Made by a program: the position numbers and the translations under genes
The notes under the pieces: model-generated
What the model saw: only the letters and a program-made list of their open reading frames with translations
What the model was told of the DNA's origin: nothing
Database searches by the model: none
Shown: positions 60,240 through 64,000 of the stretch, one piece after another
Layout of the letters: every line of letters begins with the position of its first letter
How positions within the stretch are numbered: position 1 is the stretch's first letter
Assembly (NCBI RefSeq): GCF_027913215.1
Contig: NZ_CP115784.1
Coordinates: 682,001 to 746,000 of the forward strand
Reading direction: 5' to 3'
Length of the DNA: 64,000 nt
Source: Paracoccus aerodenitrificans
GTDB lineage: Bacteria; Pseudomonadota; Alphaproteobacteria; Rhodobacterales; Rhodobacteraceae

Positions 60240-60395
60240 TCAGATCCGATGATCTGGCTCCGTCGCGTCCGCGACCTGATCCAGGATCATGGCAGGCACA
60301 ACACCGATCGCACGGGCAAGAACCACCAACTCAACGACATCAATCCGGCGCTCGCCACTCTCGATCCTGGCAACCAGAGACTGATGGCACTTAAG
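60240..60395 (-). pseudogene. XRE-family regulator, C-terminal fragment cut by a transposon
   Basis: Reading the minus strand up to a TGA at 60240-60242 gives LKCHQSLVARIESGERRIDV, then VELVVLARAIGVVPAMILDQ and VADATEPDHRI. This is the second half of an XRE HTH (recognition helix CHQSLVARIESGERRIDVVE) plus the family tail. The beginning is missing and the homology runs directly into the transposon end at about 60396. The rest of the gene is expected beyond the other transposon end, outside the window. Confidence 0.75.
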
Positions 60396-60563
60396 TGTAA
60401 CGACCTGCAAACATAATCATCTCGGCTTGCAATCATCGCGATTTTGGGCCCGGATTACTTGCGTTTATCCGGGGCGGTGAACCCGCATTATTTGCGAATG
60501 AGCCCGGATTATTTGCAACCGGCCTGCAATCATCGGGCCAAACCCGGATTACGTGCGAACGAG
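60396..60563. repeat. Left end of the Tni-type transposon with repeated binding sites
   Basis: The end probably starts TGTAACGACCTGCAAAC at 60396. Direct copies resembling CCCGGATTAYTTGCG start at 60449, 60482, 60503 and 60543. Inverted relatives (CCTGCAAACATAATCATC, CTTGCAATCATCGCG, CCTGCAATCATCGGG) lie near 60404, 60426 and 60523. Seven spaced sites in 170 bases is the layout of TniA or TnsB binding regions at the ends of Tn5053- and Tn7-like elements. The last copy ends six bases before the SEC-C gene stop. Confidence 0.7.
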
Positions 60564-61271
60564 TTAATGCAGCATGGAACGGCGCCCGCAGCACTGTTTG
60601 AACTTCTTGCCGGACCCGCAGGGGCAAGGCTCGTTCCGGCCGGTCTTGCCGCCTGACCGGATGAATGTCCCGGATGGCGGCGTGTAAAGATTGCGCTGTT
60701 TCAAAAAATACCGGTGCATGCGCATGACGCCTGCGGCGGCGCCAACCAGCAGATCCTGCCGTTGACCCTCGGTGACAGGATCATCGAAGGGGCGCATTTC
60801 CGGGTCTTCATGATGTTCATAGGCGAGTGCCCATATCGGCACCATGGCACCGCCTTCAGCTTCATCCTCCATGATCTGGAACCAGATATCGCGCCGCAGC
60901 TCGGTTCCGCGCAGGAACCCCTGCGCCCAGTCGTTGGCCTGGTATCTGCCATTCTCATCTTCCAGCACGAGAGGCAGGTATACCTCCTCGGAATCGAGCT
61001 GGTGGTTCACATGGTTCCAGTGCCGGTTGACCAGTTCGACAAACAGTTCGGCCTCCGCCATGTCCTCAAAGACCAGATCGCCGTCTTCCGTCGCGCCGTT
61101 TTGTAGGACGGGCATGTATTCGCTTGGCATGACCAGATCCGGACAACAAGCCAGCGCCGCGAAGAAGCCGTCGAGCGCTTCGACATTCGGGATTGCGCCG
61201 CCGCGCACCCGGCCAAGGAATTCTCCCAGCCTGCGTTCTTCGCTGTCGGAAAGTTCGGTATTGCGTTTCAT
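60564..61271 (-). CDS. UPF0149 family protein with C-terminal SEC-C motif
   Basis: 235 residues. The UPF0149 (YecA/YgfB-like) domain covers about residues 1-190: [60 protein letters not shown] zinc-binding SEC-C motif follows at the C-terminus: [22 protein letters not shown] motifs bind zinc and often mediate ribosome, SecB or protein contacts. It overlaps TniB by ATGA and lies directly inside the transposon end, so it belongs to the element. Whether it is cargo or takes part in transposition is unknown. Confidence 0.85.
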   Translation of the reverse strand: MKRNTELSDSEERRLGEFLGRVRGGAIPNVEALDGFFAALACCPDLVMPSEYMPVLQNGATEDGDLVFEDMAEAELFVELVNRHWNHVNHQLDSEEVYLPLVLEDENGRYQANDWAQGFLRGTELRRDIWFQIMEDEAEGGAMVPIWALAYEHHEDPEMRPFDDPVTEGQRQDLLVGAAAGVMRMHRYFLKQRNLYTPPSGTFIRSGGKTGRNEPCPCGSGKKFKQCCGRRSMLH

Positions 61272-62242
61272 ATCGGCAGCCCCGCTTTTCGCATGAGGGT
61301 TGAGAGTTCGTCGGTTCTGTCTGTATCCAGCTGGCCCTTGAGGAAGCGGCGGATTTCGGGAAGGCGGGTGTCGGTCAGATCGGCCAGCGCCTTGGGGCTG
61401 TAGCCGATCCGGGCCAGCCGGGCGTCAAGATCGTCAAAGCCGACCGAAATGGTTTCCTCTACGATCTCGCGCGTGACCTGATCCGCGCCCATCCGGTAGG
61501 CATCGGCAAAGGCCCGGTTCAGGTGTTCGGCAAACTGCAAGGGCGTGGAAAGACGCTCCGCAAGATACTGCTGCGCCGCATCCTCAAAGACGTCCAGCGG
61601 CTCAACCCCTTCGGCCAGGCATTGTCCGAGAAGCCAGGACACGAATTCACGGCGTTCGTCGCCGATGCTGCTGAATTCGAACTTCACCGTCCGGTGGCCG
61701 ACTTCCTCCATCGTGGCGCGGCGCAGGTCATTTCTGAGCCGCGGGTGGCCAACCAGCACCACGGACAGGGTGCCGCCCCCGGCGCCGATGACTTCCCGCA
61801 GCCGTTTCAAGCCGTTAAGCGTATTGCCGTGCAGGTCATGGGCTTCGTCGATGAAGAGGGCAATCGGCTTTTTGGCCTTGCGCACGGCCTCTTGAAGCAG
61901 CCGCTCCCGGCGCTCGGGCTGGGTTGGAACTTTCATGTCCGGATCGCCGCTAATGTCGAGAAAGAGCGCCGTGATCAGGGCCGGCAGCACCACGCGCGGC
62001 TTGTCCACCGAGAGGCTGCGCGCCACGATGATTTTCTTGTCGGCCGTGATCTGTTCCTGAAGACGGTTGATCATCACTGTCTTGCCGACCCCCACAGGGC
62101 CGGAAATGGCGATCAGATGCCCGGCCATAATGGCGGCCATCACGTCCTCCCGGAACTGGGTCAGGCGTTCGGTCTCGAAATACCCCGCCTGGTTCCACGG
62201 CCGCTCGATGCGGAAATGTTTCATGACCTGTCTGCTGAGCAT
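61268..62242 (-). CDS. tniB: TniB-like AAA ATPase
   Basis: 324 residues from the ATG at 62242, which gives the ribosome-site spacing and the family start ([19 protein letters not shown]). Walker A is [17 protein letters not shown], Walker B is [14 protein letters not shown] and the sensor region is [18 protein letters not shown]. This is the ExeA/TniB/TnsC type used to choose the target and activate the DDE transposase. A longer in-frame start at 62374 lies inside tniA. Start is 19 bases after the tniA stop. Confidence 0.85.
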   Translation of the reverse strand: MLSRQVMKHFRIERPWNQAGYFETERLTQFREDVMAAIMAGHLIAISGPVGVGKTVMINRLQEQITADKKIIVARSLSVDKPRVVLPALITALFLDISGDPDMKVPTQPERRERLLQEAVRKAKKPIALFIDEAHDLHGNTLNGLKRLREVIGAGGGTLSVVLVGHPRLRNDLRRATMEEVGHRTVKFEFSSIGDERREFVSWLLGQCLAEGVEPLDVFEDAAQQYLAERLSTPLQFAEHLNRAFADAYRMGADQVTREIVEETISVGFDDLDARLARIGYSPKALADLTDTRLPEIRRFLKGQLDTDRTDELSTLMRKAGLPI

Positions 62243-62261
62243 GAGACCCGCCCCCTTCCTG

Positions 62262-63892
62262 TCATTGTTCGCGCCGGAAGCGCTGCTTGATTGCCGCCTC
62301 GATCTCGGCCTTGTTGAGCGTCCGGCCAACCAGATCGCCGATGAAGGCACGGTCCTCCTGCGAGAGTTCAGCAAGCGGCCGGTCCAGCAGATAGGAAATG
62401 GCCCGCCGTGCGCTCAGCGCATTCTCATAGGAAATCTGCCCCCAAGGGTCCGGATCGCTGAAGCGGACCTTGGGCAGCGGCACAATCTCGGCCGGGGCCG
62501 CGTCCAAACCTGACCCGCCAAGAGCGGCACGCGGCAAGCTGATCTGCTCGGCCAGTTTGGCTACCGCCTCGGCGCGCTTTTCACGGGGCGAAGATTTGCG
62601 CTTGCGATACCGGTGCAGGGGGATTGGCCCGCCCTCGGGCCGATAGGGGCCGTAGCGCTTGTCCTGCCATTCCACGAACAGCTCATGATCGAAAAGGCCC
62701 CACCACAGCAGTACCTCCTCGCCTGCGAGATCGCCATCAACCTCGTAGAAGGCCCCGTCGATGGAAACGCGCGCATCCGCTGCGACCTTCCGGCGCTCGG
62801 GCTCCCGGGCAAAGGCGCAGAAGCGTTCCCAGGAACACATCTCGCGAATACCGGTTTCTGGCAGATTGGCCACCCAATCCTCGATCCGGCTGTGCGGTTC
62901 CCGGCGATGGGGTTTGTCATTATATTTGTTGATGAAATTCCTCAGCCAGAGATTGGCCTCCGCCTCGGTTTCCGGTTCGTGGAAATGATAGAGCGTCTCA
63001 TGGGCCTCCTTCACCGTCCGGAAAGGTCTTTCTACCTTGCCCTTCGACCGGGCGGTAACCCGCGCCCCGTCGGAGCCGGCGGGCATATGCGTCTTCCATT
63101 CCACCCCAAGCCGCTCCATCACCGTCTGAAACACCAAGCTCTTGGCGACGGGGCCATTGTCGAGATAGATCATCCCGGGAATGCCTTGGAACTCCGTATC
63201 CTCCTTGGGCGACATTGCATTGAACAGGACCGCAGCGCGCTTTCCGCATCCTCGCCGTAGACGCAGCGGTACTCCTGATAGGATGTGCCGGAGCGGTCAT
63301 CCACCACGCTGTAAAGCATCATCGTTGGCTGTCCCCGCTTGGGGTCCAGCCAAGCCGGCTGCGCAATATGCTTCAGATCCGAGGGGCTGATGTCAAATTG
63401 CCAGCATGCGTTGGAATGGCGGGCTTCAAAGCGGGCTGCCGGCGCCGCGCGGGTCATGCGGGGCTGGTCGTATCCCCAATCTTTCAGCCACCGGTTCACG
63501 GTCGATCGTTTCAACAGGCCTTTCGGGGGCTGCACATGGCCCTCCGGCGTCTGGACACCATGCTCTTCCAGGAGCTCGATGGCCCGGGTGGTCGAAAGAT
63601 GCCGCCCTTTCCTGTTGCTCGTGCGCATCTTCAAGGCGGCGATGATCTCGCAATAGCGCGCCAGATCACGTTCCTGGATGCCACGCGGTTTCCCGCGGTC
63701 CGACCGCCGCAAGCCCTTCGGCTGATGCAGGGACTTCAGGGCGCGGTAGACCGTGGACGGGCTGACGCCAAAAAGGCCCGCGATCCGGCCAACCTCCTCC
63801 CGCCGCGCCGCTGACCGGGGCGGCAACCCGGCCAGCCGGGTTCTCAGCGCCAGCAGCGTCTCGGCCGGAATGCGGATGCCCCTATTTGCCAT
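62262..63892 (-). pseudogene. tniA: TniA-like DDE (Mu-type) transposase, frameshifted
   Basis: Two open frames that belong together. The first begins MANRGIRIPAETLLALRTRL at 63892 and carries the N-terminal HTH (VSPSTVYRALKSL) and the first catalytic Asp (WQFDISPSDL). The second continues from about 63230 with LFNAMSPKEDTEFQGIPGM and contains the second Asp (IYLDNGPVAKS) and Glu (GKVERPFRTVKE), then the Mu C-terminal domain. Reading CTGCGGTCCTGTTC, one base appears to be missing near 63228, so the product as sequenced cannot contain all three acidic residues. A sequencing error is possible. Confidence 0.75.
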
Positions 63893-64000
63893 CGGCAAAC
63901 TCAGCGACATAGGCATAGAGCGTGGCCCGTGAGATCCCCATCAGGCTGCAAATCTCCGGCACCGTGTGTTTGCGGGAGCGGTAGAGGTCCACCGCATGGG
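63882..64000 (-). CDS. tniR: Serine recombinase (resolvase), C-terminal part, runs off the window
   Basis: Partial at the window edge; 39 codons are visible up to the TAG at 63882-63884. The sequence YRSRKHTVPEICSLMGISRA followed by TLYAYVAEFADGK is the C-terminal helix-turn-helix of resolvase/invertase enzymes. The stop overlaps the tniA start (ATGGCAAATAG), so the two are translationally coupled. In Tni elements such a recombinase (TniR) resolves cointegrates. The catalytic domain lies outside the window. Confidence 0.75.
   Translation of the reverse strand, partial: HAVDLYRSRKHTVPEICSLMGISRATLYAYVAEFADGK

Larger units (their letters stand above)
60396..64000. mobile_element. Tni-type (Tn5053/Tn7-like) transposon, partial
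   Basis: Runs from the repeated left end to the window edge. Gene order on the minus strand, 5' to 3', is serine resolvase, TniA, TniB and a UPF0149/SEC-C protein. The adjacent genes overlap or are closely spaced. TniQ, the usual fourth protein, is not seen; the SEC-C gene holds that place. It interrupts an XRE regulator gene. The right end is outside the window. Confidence 0.75.

Overview
The window is high-GC DNA whose gene content looks alphaproteobacterial, most like the Rhodobacterales (Paracoccus or Roseobacter relatives): IS91 elements paired with a tyrosine recombinase, IS427-type and IS701-type elements, tripartite tricarboxylate transporters and an alphaproteobacterial Trb conjugation module. 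The organism call is inference from gene content only. Nearly the whole window is accessory DNA, and no rRNA, tRNA or CRISPR array was seen.

Layout. (1) 1-2430: an IS66 remnant, a frameshifted endonuclease/exonuclease/phosphatase gene and cardiolipin synthase. (2) 2651-11549: two similar but not identical IS91-family elements in the same orientation. They bracket methionine aminopeptidase, an NmrA-like oxidoreductase, a YafY-type regulator and an ArsR/SRPBCC pair. (3) 11561-13039: a DUF6880 protein. (4) 13253-31222: a compact conjugation and replication module (HTH, RepA, DUF2840, TraF, DUF736, transglycosylase, DUF3363 relaxase, TraG, CopG, TrbBCDEJKLFGI, DUF2274). It has origin-like repeats inside repA and a strong hairpin before the relaxase. 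No ParA or integrase is visible with it. (5) 31320-35915: a five-copy 22-bp repeat array in front of an AAA_14/DUF4143 ATPase, then a LysR regulator, a LuxI/LuxR quorum-sensing pair and two small XRE regulators.

(6) 36043-47326: a metabolic island of two converging arms. The plus arm has IclR, an M24 peptidase, a threonine-synthase-like PLP enzyme and a TctCBA transporter. The minus arm has an MdeB/AceE-like 2-oxoacid dehydrogenase E1, a PduX-like GHMP kinase and a cysteine-synthase-like protein lacking the usual PLP lysine, with a divergent Lrp regulator. Together they suggest uptake, phosphorylation and beta/gamma-elimination of a hydroxy-amino-acid compound to a 2-oxoacid that is then oxidised. 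This is the best candidate for an undescribed pathway. (7) 47453-51128: an integrase scrap and three insertion sequences (IS701, IS427 group, IS6). The first two abut on one shared CTAG.

(8) 51762-59908: a GntR-controlled sugar-acid-type catabolic operon with a second TctCBA transporter, two enolase-superfamily enzymes, a fumarylacetoacetate-hydrolase-family enzyme and a D-2-hydroxyacid dehydrogenase. Five tandem copies of a 7-bp repeat form the leader of the last gene. (9) 60240-64000: a Tni-type transposon inserted in an XRE regulator gene. It carries repeated end sites, a UPF0149/SEC-C protein where TniQ would be expected, TniB, a frameshifted TniA and the end of a serine resolvase that runs off the window.
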